Source of the DNA: Calothrix anomala FACHB-343 | Lineage (GTDB): Bacteria > Cyanobacteriota > Cyanobacteriia > Cyanobacteriales > Nostocaceae | Reading direction: 5' to 3' | Length of the DNA stretch: 64,000 nucleotides | Assembly (NCBI RefSeq): GCF_014696435.1 | Contig: NZ_JACJQG010000010.1 | Location: forward strand, 1-64,000 | Shown: positions 1 through 9,253 of the stretch, piece by piece | Layout: each line of letters starts with the position of its first letter | Position numbering within the stretch: position 1 is the first letter of the stretch | Notes under the pieces: generated by a model | The model's input: only the letters and a program-made list of their open reading frames with translations | The model's database searches: none | Told to the model about the DNA's origin: nothing | Program-made: the position numbers and the translations under genes

Positions 1-519
1 CCCAGCACGTAATTTTGTCAGAGCTTCTAGTTGATGAGAATAAATGTTGGTGATACCGTTATTTTGCAACGCCAAACGTAAAGCAGGCGGTAAATCGCTG
101 GGTACGGTGTGAACTATCCCTTGGTTGGGATTTTTGATATCCACCGCTGTGATGCTTGCAATCAATTCTTGAGCTATTGACTGAAATGCCAGGTGGGGGA
201 TTTGGTGAATGCGTTCGGAAACTGTTGCAGCTCTTGTATTAGTTTGTTCAATCAAAGTTGTCGAAGAAACCAAGTTGGCGTTACTTGATTGAATTGAGCC
301 AATGGAGATCGCTTCTTCCCAATCGCCAAATTGAGTTGGAGTAACCTCTTCAACAAACTTAACAATTAACCGCCTGCCCAATAACGCCATGACTTCGCCT
401 ACTCCATACTCTGGGGAGTAAATATGTTTGCCCACAGTTAGCCATTCAGGTGGTTCTGAAACAGTTTGGTTAGCAGCGCGGATAATAGCGGCGTAATCAG
501 TTGGTTTGTTGTCAGTCAC
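1..519 (-). CDS. YprA/MrfA-type SF2 helicase, N-terminal part (runs off left edge)
   Basis: Reading the minus strand from a GTG at 519-517 gives an open frame to the window edge (173 codons, no stop). An in-frame TAG lies six codons upstream, so GTG is the only sensible start. Residues about 25-60 contain GKHIYSPEYGVGEV, a small-barrel-like stretch (VGxHIYSPxYGxGEV style). The last visible residues read PALRLALQNNGITNIYSHQ followed by LEAL, which resembles the Q-motif region that precedes Walker A in YprA/MrfA-family DEAD/DEAH helicases. The catalytic core would lie left of the window, so the assignment rests on this short region only. The gene is divergent from the DrmD-like gene at 924 and may belong to the same defence island. 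It could be a complete helicase or a fragment; the window cannot show which. Confidence 0.6.
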   Translation of the reverse strand, partial: MTDNKPTDYAAIIRAANQTVSEPPEWLTVGKHIYSPEYGVGEVMALLGRRLIVKFVEEVTPTQFGDWEEAISIGSIQSSNANLVSSTTLIEQTNTRAATVSERIHQIPHLAFQSIAQELIASITAVDIKNPNQGIVHTVPSDLPPALRLALQNNGITNIYSHQLEALTKLRAG

Positions 520-923
520 AAAACAATTTTTTTGCTACTGGTGCTTGATTACTTGTCAGTATAAACCTATTGACATCCTCGGTATGGACGGTAGTTATCG
601 GACAATGGTGAGATTTTTTGGAACAGTAATACCCTGAGCAGGTTATGTTTTCTCTTCATTTGTTTGTTATACTCGCGTAGTTTTACAAATGTTTTGTTAC
701 AAAAAATTATAAATTTTGTACTTATGAATTTTTACATATATTTTTGTAGTGTATTTAACAGTCTGCACTTATAATATTACGTAGTCAAAATTTATTTCAA
801 TCTCATGCACCAAAGCAATCTCCGTAAAAGCAAATTTCCTGTTCAGGATAGTCAGCAAAGTAAGAAGCATTGGACTGTGGTGTACAATCACTTCCACGTT
901 TAGGTTTAAAAGACTAAGCCGAT
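520..923. promoter_or_regulatory. Divergent intergenic region with possible promoter for the defence operon
   Basis: This 404-base AT-rich region separates two divergent helicase genes. A TATAAT match lies at 770-775 with a weak -35 candidate upstream, in the right orientation for the DrmD-like gene. A TTGACA match at about 571-576 is also present on the plus strand. There is no convincing Shine-Dalgarno in front of 924. No ORF or strong hairpin was seen here. The promoter call is inferred from hexamers alone. Confidence 0.3.
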
Positions 924-3791
924 ATGGAAACACTTGCTCCTGGTGCGCGGATTGTTGCTAGAGATGCTGAATGGCTTGTAAAATCCACTTCAAGAACACC
1001 CAATGGTTCTGTGGTAATAGAAGTTGTGGGTGTAAGTGATTTTATTAAAGGTCGCACTGCACGGTTTGTCAAAGAATTAGAAGAAGACCTAGAGGTTTTA
1101 GACCCAAAAAATACTAATTTAGTATCCGACAATACTCCTGGCTATAGGAATTCGCTGCTTTTTCTCGAAGCTCATCTGCGGCAAACTGCTCCCACTGAGA
1201 CTAATCTTTACATTGGTCATGAAGCGGCAATGGATGTGCTGCCTTACCAATTAGATCCAACGCTCAAAGCTCTTTCTATGCCGCGGCAGCGTTTGTTAAT
1301 TGCAGATGCTGTTGGCTTGGGGAAAACTTTGGAAGCAGGAATTTTGGTTGCTGAGTTGATGCGTCGGGGACGAGCAAAACGCATTTTGGTTGTGACAACC
1401 AAAAGTATGCTGACTCAGTTCCAGAAAGAATTTTGGGTGCGTTTTACTATTCCTCTAGTACGTCTTGATTCTGTGGGTATTCAGCGCATTCGCTCTCGTA
1501 TTCCCACCAATCATAATCCTTTCCACTATTACGATAAAGCTATTGTCTCAGTTGATACCCTTAAACAAGACAGAGAATACCGCACCTACATCGAGCAGGC
1601 TTACTGGGATGTAATAGTCATTGATGAAGCACATAACGTTGCTCGTCGGGGACGTGGTAGCAGTGCTTCGTTACGTTCTAAATTGGCTGATCGGTTAGCA
1701 AGCCGCTCCGATAGTTTAATTATGCTATCAGCCACACCACATGATGGACGCGCGGAAAGCTTTGCTAGCTTGATGAATATGCTCGACCCAACGGCGATCG
1801 CCAACGAGTCGAACTACACTAAGGAAGATATTCGAGATTTGTACGTCCGGCGGTTTAAAAAAGATGTTGTAGCGCAACTTCTCAAAAAATTCCCAGAACG
1901 ACAGGTTTTAGCGGTGGAAGCTAATGCTTCTCCCCAAGAAGAAAAAGCGTTTGAAATTCTCGATAACTTAAAATTAGCTGGGATTGACGCGAAAGCTTCT
2001 ACAGGTAAGTTGTTTAAAACTACTTTGCTAAAAGCTATGCTGTCCAGCCCTATGGCTTGTTTGGAAACAGTATGCAATCGCATCAATCGGGTAGAAAAAA
2101 CTGATGATCGGCGTTTTAGTGCTGATATTGATGAGTTGAAAGCTTTAGCAGCCGCTTTAGTAACCATCAACGATCAAAATTTCTCAAAATATCAAAAACT
2201 ACTAAAACTAATTATTACAGCCGAAGATGGAGGCTTTGCTTGGAAGGGTAAAGACCCAAAAGACCGGATTGTAATTTTCACGGAACGTTTGGAAACGATG
2301 CGCTTTCTGAAGGAGAATTTAAAGCGCGACTTACAGCTAACAGAAGAAGCGATCGCTACTCTTGATGGGGGAATGCCAGATGTTGAATTGATGGAAATTA
2401 TCGAGGAGTTTGGTAGTGAAAAATCTCCGCTGCGGCTGGTAGTAGCTACAGATGTGGCATCGGAAGGGATTAATTTACATTATTTTTCACACCGTCTCAT
2501 ACACTTTGATATTCCTTGGTCATTAATGGCCTTGCAACAGCGTAATGGGCGGGTTGACCGTTATGGGCAGGAACGACAACCACAGATTCGCTATTTATTG
2601 ACTCGTTCATCTAACGAAAAAGTTGATGAAGCAGAGCGCATTGTTAGCGTGTTGGTGAGGAAAGACGAGCAAGCAATAAAAAATATTGGCGACCCTTCTG
2701 TTTTTATGGGAGTGTTTGATGCCGATAAGGAAGTAGAGGTGACAGCCGCAGCTATCGAAGCAATTGAGCAGGGAGAAACGGCAGAAACTTTTGACGCACG
2801 CCTGCAACCAGGTGAGCAGACAGAGGATGAGGATAACTGGTTTGCTGATTTACTTAGCGATGACCCAGAAGTGAGTGAAGAACCCCAAGCACAAGCGGCT
2901 ATGCAGAAAATGCCAAGTTTATTTCCCGATGACTATCATTACACGTTAGCAGCGTTGGGTGCGGTTAATGAGGAAAATCCTTTGCAGCTGCGTAGTTTGG
3001 GGGAAGAGTTGTTAATCGAGTTAACAATGCCCAATGAATTGCGATCGCGCTTTGAGCGTTTACCAAGAGAAATTCAACCTGCATCAAATCAAGCATTGCG
3101 TTTGTCTGGCGATCGCAATAAAGTGATGCGCGAACTAGAGGAATCACGAAAATCTGAGGAACGCTGGCCCTCGATTCAGTATCTTTGGGAACTGCATCCG
3201 GTAGTAGATTGGTTAAATGACCGTGGGATAACACTTTTCGGTAGGCATCAAGCACCTGTCATTGTTTTACCTCAGTTACAAACAAATGAGGTTATATTCG
3301 TCATGTCAGGTATAATTCCTAACCGTCGTGGTCAACCTCTAGTCAATAAGTGGGTAAGTGTAGTGTTTCAAAATCAAAAGTTTAAGCATATAGAAGACTT
3401 TGAGAAAACGCTACAGCTTACTGGATTGGGAGAGGAGCCGATTCCCAATCAAATGTTACCTACTGATGAAAAACTTTTGAATTTACGTGAGATAGCGGTT
3501 GTAGAAGCGCAAAAGAAAATGCTAGAAGCACGTAAGAATTTTGAGGATTCAATTAATGTTCAATTACAGGAACAATTGAATCGTTTAAATAAACTCAAAG
3601 GTCAACATTATGAGCAACTAACATTACGTTTTGCAGACGGTACTCCTTTAAAAGAAGAGAAAAAATCAAAAGCAGAACGAAGGATTGAGCAAATTTTTAA
3701 TGATTATTGGCGTTGGGTAGAGGATAGCATGACTACCGAACCTGCTCCATATATCAAAATTATTGCAGTTTTACAGGGAGCTAAGGTATGA
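924..3791 (+). CDS. drmD: SNF2-family helicase, DISARM DrmD-like
   Basis: The 955-aa protein is an SF2/SNF2-type ATPase. It shows Walker A ADAVGLGKT at residues 127-135, the DEAH box at 234-237, SATPHDG shortly after it (about 269), and the helicase C-terminal signature QQRNGRVDRYGQ at 538-549. Length and motif spacing fit DrmD, the SNF2-type helicase that marks class 1 DISARM antiphage systems. In such systems the helicases are thought to engage incoming DNA while the methyltransferase marks host DNA. The stop overlaps the start of the methyltransferase gene by 4 bp (ATGA), implying translational coupling. The C-terminal third is charged and helical with no recognised motif. A generic SNF2/RapA-like helicase cannot be excluded, but the DrmMI-like neighbour makes DrmD the best reading. 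Confidence 0.82.
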   Translation: METLAPGARIVARDAEWLVKSTSRTPNGSVVIEVVGVSDFIKGRTARFVKELEEDLEVLDPKNTNLVSDNTPGYRNSLLFLEAHLRQTAPTETNLYIGHEAAMDVLPYQLDPTLKALSMPRQRLLIADAVGLGKTLEAGILVAELMRRGRAKRILVVTTKSMLTQFQKEFWVRFTIPLVRLDSVGIQRIRSRIPTNHNPFHYYDKAIVSVDTLKQDREYRTYIEQAYWDVIVIDEAHNVARRGRGSSASLRSKLADRLASRSDSLIMLSATPHDGRAESFASLMNMLDPTAIANESNYTKEDIRDLYVRRFKKDVVAQLLKKFPERQVLAVEANASPQEEKAFEILDNLKLAGIDAKASTGKLFKTTLLKAMLSSPMACLETVCNRINRVEKTDDRRFSADIDELKALAAALVTINDQNFSKYQKLLKLIITAEDGGFAWKGKDPKDRIVIFTERLETMRFLKENLKRDLQLTEEAIATLDGGMPDVELMEIIEEFGSEKSPLRLVVATDVASEGINLHYFSHRLIHFDIPWSLMALQQRNGRVDRYGQERQPQIRYLLTRSSNEKVDEAERIVSVLVRKDEQAIKNIGDPSVFMGVFDADKEVEVTAAAIEAIEQGETAETFDARLQPGEQTEDEDNWFADLLSDDPEVSEEPQAQAAMQKMPSLFPDDYHYTLAALGAVNEENPLQLRSLGEELLIELTMPNELRSRFERLPREIQPASNQALRLSGDRNKVMRELEESRKSEERWPSIQYLWELHPVVDWLNDRGITLFGRHQAPVIVLPQLQTNEVIFVMSGIIPNRRGQPLVNKWVSVVFQNQKFKHIEDFEKTLQLTGLGEEPIPNQMLPTDEKLLNLREIAVVEAQKKMLEARKNFEDSINVQLQEQLNRLNKLKGQHYEQLTLRFADGTPLKEEKKSKAERRIEQIFNDYWRWVEDSMTTEPAPYIKIIAVLQGAKV

Positions 3792-6700
3792 GTAAACTAA
3801 CAGGAATTACTAATGAAAATGAGTTTTACTCAAATCACTACCTGGATGCTATCCTCAATGATGATATTAAGGGAATTGCTCAACGCTGGCGAGAAGCTGC
3901 GGCTGAAAATGAAACAAAATCTCCCCCTGAATTATTGGGAAGTTTAGCTGCCCCTTATTTTAGATTGATAAATAATTTTAATAAAGAAAAAGATATTGCA
4001 GAACGTATAATTCTTCAACAGCAATGGTTGTCTGATTTTTTTGGCGTTTTAGGTTATCAGATTGAACCTAGTCAACGTATTCTCGATGAAGGGCAAATAC
4101 TCCCCGTATTGTGTGAAATTAAAAAAACTAATGGAGTGCCGTTACTCTGGATTATAGAAGCTTTACCAGAAGGCGATGAAGTTATTGATATTTTAGATTT
4201 AAGTCTAAATAAAGCACAATTTACTGAACAAGATAATGATGATATAAATGCAGAATTAATTTCGTCTGAAATTACGATAGAAGATATTATTTCTGATTAT
4301 ATTTTTTCTCAAGATGAGCCGCCCCGGTGGTTATTGCTTGCTAACGTTCATCAAATTATTCTGATTGACCGTTTCAAATGGAACGCATCACGCTTGTTGC
4401 GGTTTGATTTATCAGAAATTCTCTCACGTAAGGAATCAGATACTTTATTAGCAACTGCAACATTACTGCATAAAGAACATACCTGCCCTAGCGAGGGTAC
4501 AGCTTTACTTGATGAATTAGATGAAAATTCTCACCGTCATGCTTTCTCTGTTTCCGATGATTTGAAATATGCCCTCAGAAAGTCAATTGAAATTTTGGGT
4601 AATGAAGCAGTTTGGTATGTAAGAAATAAGCTAAAAACAGGGGTATTTTCTGGACAATTAGACGAGGGACAATTATCAATTGAATGTCTGCGTTATATGT
4701 ACCGCTTGCTCTTCCTTTTTTACATTGAAGCACGGCGAGATTTGGGTTATGCACCGATGAATGCTGAAATTTATCGGGAAGGTTACAGTTTAGAATCGCT
4801 GCGGGAACTAGAGCAAGTAGAATTGCGGACAGAAGAAGATAAAAACGGCTATTTTATTAATGCTTCTCTTACCAAACTATTTGAAATAATTTGGCAGGGA
4901 TATGCACCAAGTAATGTGGGAACTCTGTATTTACCTGAAGAGAAAATTTATGATAACACTTTTGAACTTGCACCGCTAAAAAGTCATTTATTTGACCCAG
5001 AACGCACTAAGCTACTGAATCGGGTCAAGTTTCGTAATAGCGTACTGCGAGAAGTGATTGAATTAATGTCACTATCGCGGGAGGGTAAAGGTAAGCGTCG
5101 GGGACGCATTTCTTATGCACAATTGGGAATTAACCAGTTGGGTGCTGTGTATGAATCCTTGCTGTGCTTCCGAGGCTTTTTTGCTGAGGCTGATTTATAT
5201 GAAGTGCAGCGTGCAGAAAAAACAACAAAAACCTCTGCTGGCGATGATGATGAGGAAGAAGTAGAAGAAGAAACTCCTAAACGGGGAAAAAATAAATATG
5301 ACGAATTAGATGTTGCTTACTTCGTCAAGTTAGAAGATTTAGAAAATTACACAATGGCGGAACGGGTATTTAATGCTGACGGTACGCCAAAAATGTACCG
5401 CAAAGGTGAGTTTATTTATCGGTTAGCGGGAAGGGATCGCCAAAATTCTGCTTCTTATTATACCCCAGAGTCGTTGACGCGCTGTTTGGTTAAGTATGCG
5501 TTGAAGGAATTGCTTAAAGATAAGACAGCAGATGATATTCTCAAGTTGAAAATTTGTGAACCTGCGATGGGAAGTGCAGCATTTTTGAATGAAGCTGTTA
5601 ATCAGTTAGCAGAGAAATATTTGGAGTTAAAGCAGGACGAGTTAAATAAACGCATTCCCCACGACGAGTATTTACAGGAAAAACAGAAAGTCAAAATGTT
5701 TTTGGCTGACCGCAACGTATTTGGGATTGACTTAAACCCGGTTGCTGTGGAGTTAGCAGAGGTGTCCCTGTGGTTGAATTGCATTTACAAACCGGAAAAT
5801 AGAAAAGCTTTTGTACCTTGGTTTGGAATGCAACTGCACTGTGGTAATTCGCTAATGGGTGCGCGTCGTCAGGTATACAGCACTACGTTAATTCCCCGGA
5901 AAAAGAAACAACCATACTGGTTTGATCATGAACCCCAACGGGTAATGGTAGGGGATAAGTTACCTGATGGGGTGGTATTTCACTTTTTGTTACCCGACCC
6001 AGGAATGGCGAATTATACAGATAAAGTTATCAAGTCTCTAGCACCAAAAGAAATTGAAACTATTAATAATTGGCGTAAGGAGTTCTGTAAAGATTTCTAT
6101 GAAGATTTTGATGTTGACCGTTTGGTGGCATTATCTCAACGCATAGATGAACTTTGGCAACGTCACACCGAAGAACTGCGGATGATGCGACAACGCACTA
6201 CTGACCCGTTGAGTATTTTTGGTTATGAAGAAGATGCACATCAAAGCAGCACTTTAGAAATCAAAGATAAAATTTTAGCGCAAGAGAAATTATCTGAAGG
6301 TGTAGGTAATTCTAGCTCTTACCGACGGTTGAAATTTGTCATGGATTATTGGTGTGCGTTGTGGTTTTGGCAGATTGAAAAAGCTGATTTATTACCGTCA
6401 AGGTATGAGTATTTTATGGAGTTGGCGGTAATTTTGGGTGAAACAGAAATGACGTTTGAACCTGAACCAGAGTTACCATTATTTCCTGAAACGGCACTCC
6501 AAAATGAAGTGCAAAAGTTTGTTGAAGATTATAAGTTTGTAAATGTTGCAAAATTAGCAGAACGTTTTCCGAGGTTGGGTTTAGTTGCGAAGATTGCGGA
6601 GGAGAAGCGATTTTTTCATTGGGAGTTAGAATTTGCAGATATTTTTGCAGATAATAGTGGCTTCGATTTTATTTTGGGTAATCCACCTTGGTTGAAAGTA

Positions 6701-8623
6701 GAATGGCAAGAAAGCGATGTGTTAGGTGATAGTGAACCCTTATTTGAATTACAAAAATTTTCAGCAAGTAAGATTGCAAAGTTAAGGGAAGAAACTTTTG
6801 TAAAATATCCTAATTTAAAATTTGAATATTTTAGAATCTTTGAATTTTTTGATGGGTATCAAAATTTCTTGAATGGATATCAGAACTATCCTTTCTTAGA
6901 AGGACAAAAACCTAATTTATACAAATGTTTTATTCCGCAAAGCTGGCTCTTTTCTAATAATCAAGGTATACAAAGCTTTATTCATCAAGAAAGTAATTAT
7001 GATGATCCAAAAGGAGGTATTTTCAGAGAAGCAATTTATCCCAGGTTAAAGTATCATTTCCAATTTATTAATGAGCTACAACTTTTCAAGGATGTAGATC
7101 ATCATACTAAGTATAGTATTAATATATATGGACAATTTTTAGAGGATAATAAATTTTATAATATATCTAATTTATTTTTACCCAAAACAATTGATATCTG
7201 CTTTGAGCATGATGGGCAAGGAAAAATACCAGGAATTAAAAATGATGAAGGTAGATGGGATATAGTAGGTCATTCTAAAAGAATTGTTCATGTTGGACAA
7301 AAAACTTTAAGCTTATTTTCTCGACTTTACGATCAAGCTAACACTCCAGCTTTAAAAGCAAGACTACCAGCACTTCATTCTCAACAATTATTAAGTGTGT
7401 TAGAAAAATTTGCTAAACAAAGTCGTCGCTTGGTTGATTTAAATGATGAATATTTCTCTACAGTAATGTTTGACGAAACTGATGCTCAAAAAAATGGAAT
7501 AATTCAGCAAAAAACTTGTTTCTCAGATGGTATTGAAATATGGGTTCTTTCTGGCCCACACTTTTTTGTAGGTAATCCTTTAAATAAAACACCAAGAGCA
7601 ATTTGTACAGCCAATGGGCATTATGATCCAATAGATCTAACAAATATTCCTAATGATTATTTACCTCGTACTAATTATCTGCCTAGCTGTGATATGACTA
7701 ATTATTGCAGCCGAATACCTCACGTTAATTGGATTGAAGAAGAAAATATTCAACCTTGTAAAGTTACCGATTACTACCGATATGTTTTTCGTAAAATGCT
7801 AAATCTATCAGCAGAAAGAACATTGGTTAACTCTATAATACCTAAAAGGGTTACTCATACAAAGTCTTGTGTTTCAGTTATTTTTAAAGATCAAACAAAG
7901 TTATTATCATTTGCTGCATTTAGCTCTTCTCTTTGTTATGACTTTTTTTTAAAAACAACAGGTAAAAATAATATTACAGATGAATTAGTATCGCAATTTC
8001 CTTTTGTTGAAACAAATATAGAAGTTTATTTACGCGCTCTTGTTCTTAATTGCCTAACTGTTTATTATACAGAGTTATGGGAAAGAAATTATACTATAAA
8101 ATTCAATCAAGACACTTGGACAAAGAACGATCATCGACTTAACAATAACTTCTTCAAAAACCTCACCCCTAACTGGCAACGTGACATTGCTCTCCGCACC
8201 GACTACGAACGCCGCCAAGCCCTAATAGAAATTGACGTACTTGCAGCAATGGCATTAGGGCTAACCCTAGACGAACTGATCACAATTTATCGCGTCCAAT
8301 TCCCCGTTATGCGCCAATACGAAAAAGACACTTGGTACGACCAAAACGGACGCATTGTATTTACCATCAGCAAAGGACTTGTAGGTGTTGGCTTCCCCCG
8401 CAAAGGTAAAAAAGGCGAACAGGGATGGGAAGACATCAAAGACATGAAAACAGGTACAGTCGAACGCACCATCATAGATGACACAATGCCAGGTGGCCCC
8501 ATCGAACGCACTATCATCTATGAAGCCCCCTTCGACCGTTGCGATAGAGAGGAAGACTACCGTATTGCTTGGGAGGCATTTGAGAAAAGATTTGCTAATA
8601 ATGATAATGATGTGGAGAATTGA
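3788..8623 (+). CDS. drmMI: N6-adenine DNA methyltransferase, type IIG-like, DISARM DrmMI-like
   Basis: This 1611-aa protein is a class I adenine methyltransferase. The SAM-binding motif I is EPAMGSAAF at 591-599, followed by DLNPVAVELAEVSLWLN (a motif II/III region). The catalytic motif IV GNPPW lies at 964-968. The roughly 550 residues before motif I resemble the regulatory or nuclease-like N-terminus of type IIG/BREX PglX-like enzymes; I could not identify a nuclease active site there. Residues about 980-1455 would hold the target-recognition region and are markedly more AT-rich than the final 150 codons, with a sharp change near 8150. In class 1 DISARM, DrmMI marks self DNA. The gene follows the DrmD-like gene with a 4-bp overlap. 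PglX or a solitary type IIG enzyme are alternatives, but the neighbours favour DrmMI. Confidence 0.82.
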   Translation: MSKLTGITNENEFYSNHYLDAILNDDIKGIAQRWREAAAENETKSPPELLGSLAAPYFRLINNFNKEKDIAERIILQQQWLSDFFGVLGYQIEPSQRILDEGQILPVLCEIKKTNGVPLLWIIEALPEGDEVIDILDLSLNKAQFTEQDNDDINAELISSEITIEDIISDYIFSQDEPPRWLLLANVHQIILIDRFKWNASRLLRFDLSEILSRKESDTLLATATLLHKEHTCPSEGTALLDELDENSHRHAFSVSDDLKYALRKSIEILGNEAVWYVRNKLKTGVFSGQLDEGQLSIECLRYMYRLLFLFYIEARRDLGYAPMNAEIYREGYSLESLRELEQVELRTEEDKNGYFINASLTKLFEIIWQGYAPSNVGTLYLPEEKIYDNTFELAPLKSHLFDPERTKLLNRVKFRNSVLREVIELMSLSREGKGKRRGRISYAQLGINQLGAVYESLLCFRGFFAEADLYEVQRAEKTTKTSAGDDDEEEVEEETPKRGKNKYDELDVAYFVKLEDLENYTMAERVFNADGTPKMYRKGEFIYRLAGRDRQNSASYYTPESLTRCLVKYALKELLKDKTADDILKLKICEPAMGSAAFLNEAVNQLAEKYLELKQDELNKRIPHDEYLQEKQKVKMFLADRNVFGIDLNPVAVELAEVSLWLNCIYKPENRKAFVPWFGMQLHCGNSLMGARRQVYSTTLIPRKKKQPYWFDHEPQRVMVGDKLPDGVVFHFLLPDPGMANYTDKVIKSLAPKEIETINNWRKEFCKDFYEDFDVDRLVALSQRIDELWQRHTEELRMMRQRTTDPLSIFGYEEDAHQSSTLEIKDKILAQEKLSEGVGNSSSYRRLKFVMDYWCALWFWQIEKADLLPSRYEYFMELAVILGETEMTFEPEPELPLFPETALQNEVQKFVEDYKFVNVAKLAERFPRLGLVAKIAEEKRFFHWELEFADIFADNSGFDFILGNPPWLKVEWQESDVLGDSEPLFELQKFSASKIAKLREETFVKYPNLKFEYFRIFEFFDGYQNFLNGYQNYPFLEGQKPNLYKCFIPQSWLFSNNQGIQSFIHQESNYDDPKGGIFREAIYPRLKYHFQFINELQLFKDVDHHTKYSINIYGQFLEDNKFYNISNLFLPKTIDICFEHDGQGKIPGIKNDEGRWDIVGHSKRIVHVGQKTLSLFSRLYDQANTPALKARLPALHSQQLLSVLEKFAKQSRRLVDLNDEYFSTVMFDETDAQKNGIIQQKTCFSDGIEIWVLSGPHFFVGNPLNKTPRAICTANGHYDPIDLTNIPNDYLPRTNYLPSCDMTNYCSRIPHVNWIEEENIQPCKVTDYYRYVFRKMLNLSAERTLVNSIIPKRVTHTKSCVSVIFKDQTKLLSFAAFSSSLCYDFFLKTTGKNNITDELVSQFPFVETNIEVYLRALVLNCLTVYYTELWERNYTIKFNQDTWTKNDHRLNNNFFKNLTPNWQRDIALRTDYERRQALIEIDVLAAMALGLTLDELITIYRVQFPVMRQYEKDTWYDQNGRIVFTISKGLVGVGFPRKGKKGEQGWEDIKDMKTGTVERTIIDDTMPGGPIERTIIYEAPFDRCDREEDYRIAWEAFEKRFANNDNDVEN

Positions 8624-8628
8624 AAATA

Positions 8629-9186
8629 ATGACTAACCAAAAAATAGAACAATTAAGGCAAAAACTTAACGAAATTTACGTAGAAAGAGAAGAACAAATT
8701 AACTTAATCATTAATGCTTTCAATAATAAAGAAAATATTTGGCTCTATGGCTTAACAGGTACAGCGAAAAGCGCATTATTTAATGATATGGCAAAAGGTC
8801 TTGGATATTCTATATATCATATTAACCAACAATCTGCATATTTTTTATTGGAAAGTTATGATGAAATAAATAGAACATATAATTTTAACCTTGACACTAA
8901 TATTCCAACAGTTCTTTTTCTCAATCATCCATACTTTTGGCATAAATCTCCAGATAGTATAAAAGCTATTGTTGATATACAACGAAGAAGACCCGAATTG
9001 TTTCCTTTTGAATTTATTGTTGGTGAAAGCTTATGGCCGGTGAATCATGAAAAAACAAATTGGCTAACTGACTACTTTCAGCAAGAAATTCAATTTGAAG
9101 ATATCAAAAATCCTCTTAACAGAAAGAAAGCCTTAAAAACAAAATCATTAAGAGACAAGTATTTTAACGCTACAGAAACTACTTAA
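8629..9186 (+). CDS. Small P-loop ATPase-like protein of the defence operon
   Basis: About 185 aa. I chose ATG 8629 over the in-frame TTG at 8620, which lies inside the end of the methyltransferase gene. The N-terminus has a P-loop-like GLTGTAKS in the context NIWLYGLTGTAKSALF, so a AAA-type nucleotide-binding fold is likely. No clear Walker B, sensor or arginine finger was seen. It is shorter than normal MoxR/McrB-type AAA proteins (250-350 aa), so it may be a truncated or minimal relative. The gene is very AT-rich compared with the helicase genes. It sits between the methyltransferase and the large YprA helicase and is not a standard DISARM component. Function unknown. Confidence 0.55.
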   Translation: MTNQKIEQLRQKLNEIYVEREEQINLIINAFNNKENIWLYGLTGTAKSALFNDMAKGLGYSIYHINQQSAYFLLESYDEINRTYNFNLDTNIPTVLFLNHPYFWHKSPDSIKAIVDIQRRRPELFPFEFIVGESLWPVNHEKTNWLTDYFQQEIQFEDIKNPLNRKKALKTKSLRDKYFNATETT

Positions 9187-9253
9187 TTAATAATAATTTA
9201 TTCATCTAATTCTTTAATTTATAACAAATAATTCTTGGGTGTAATCAATACAA

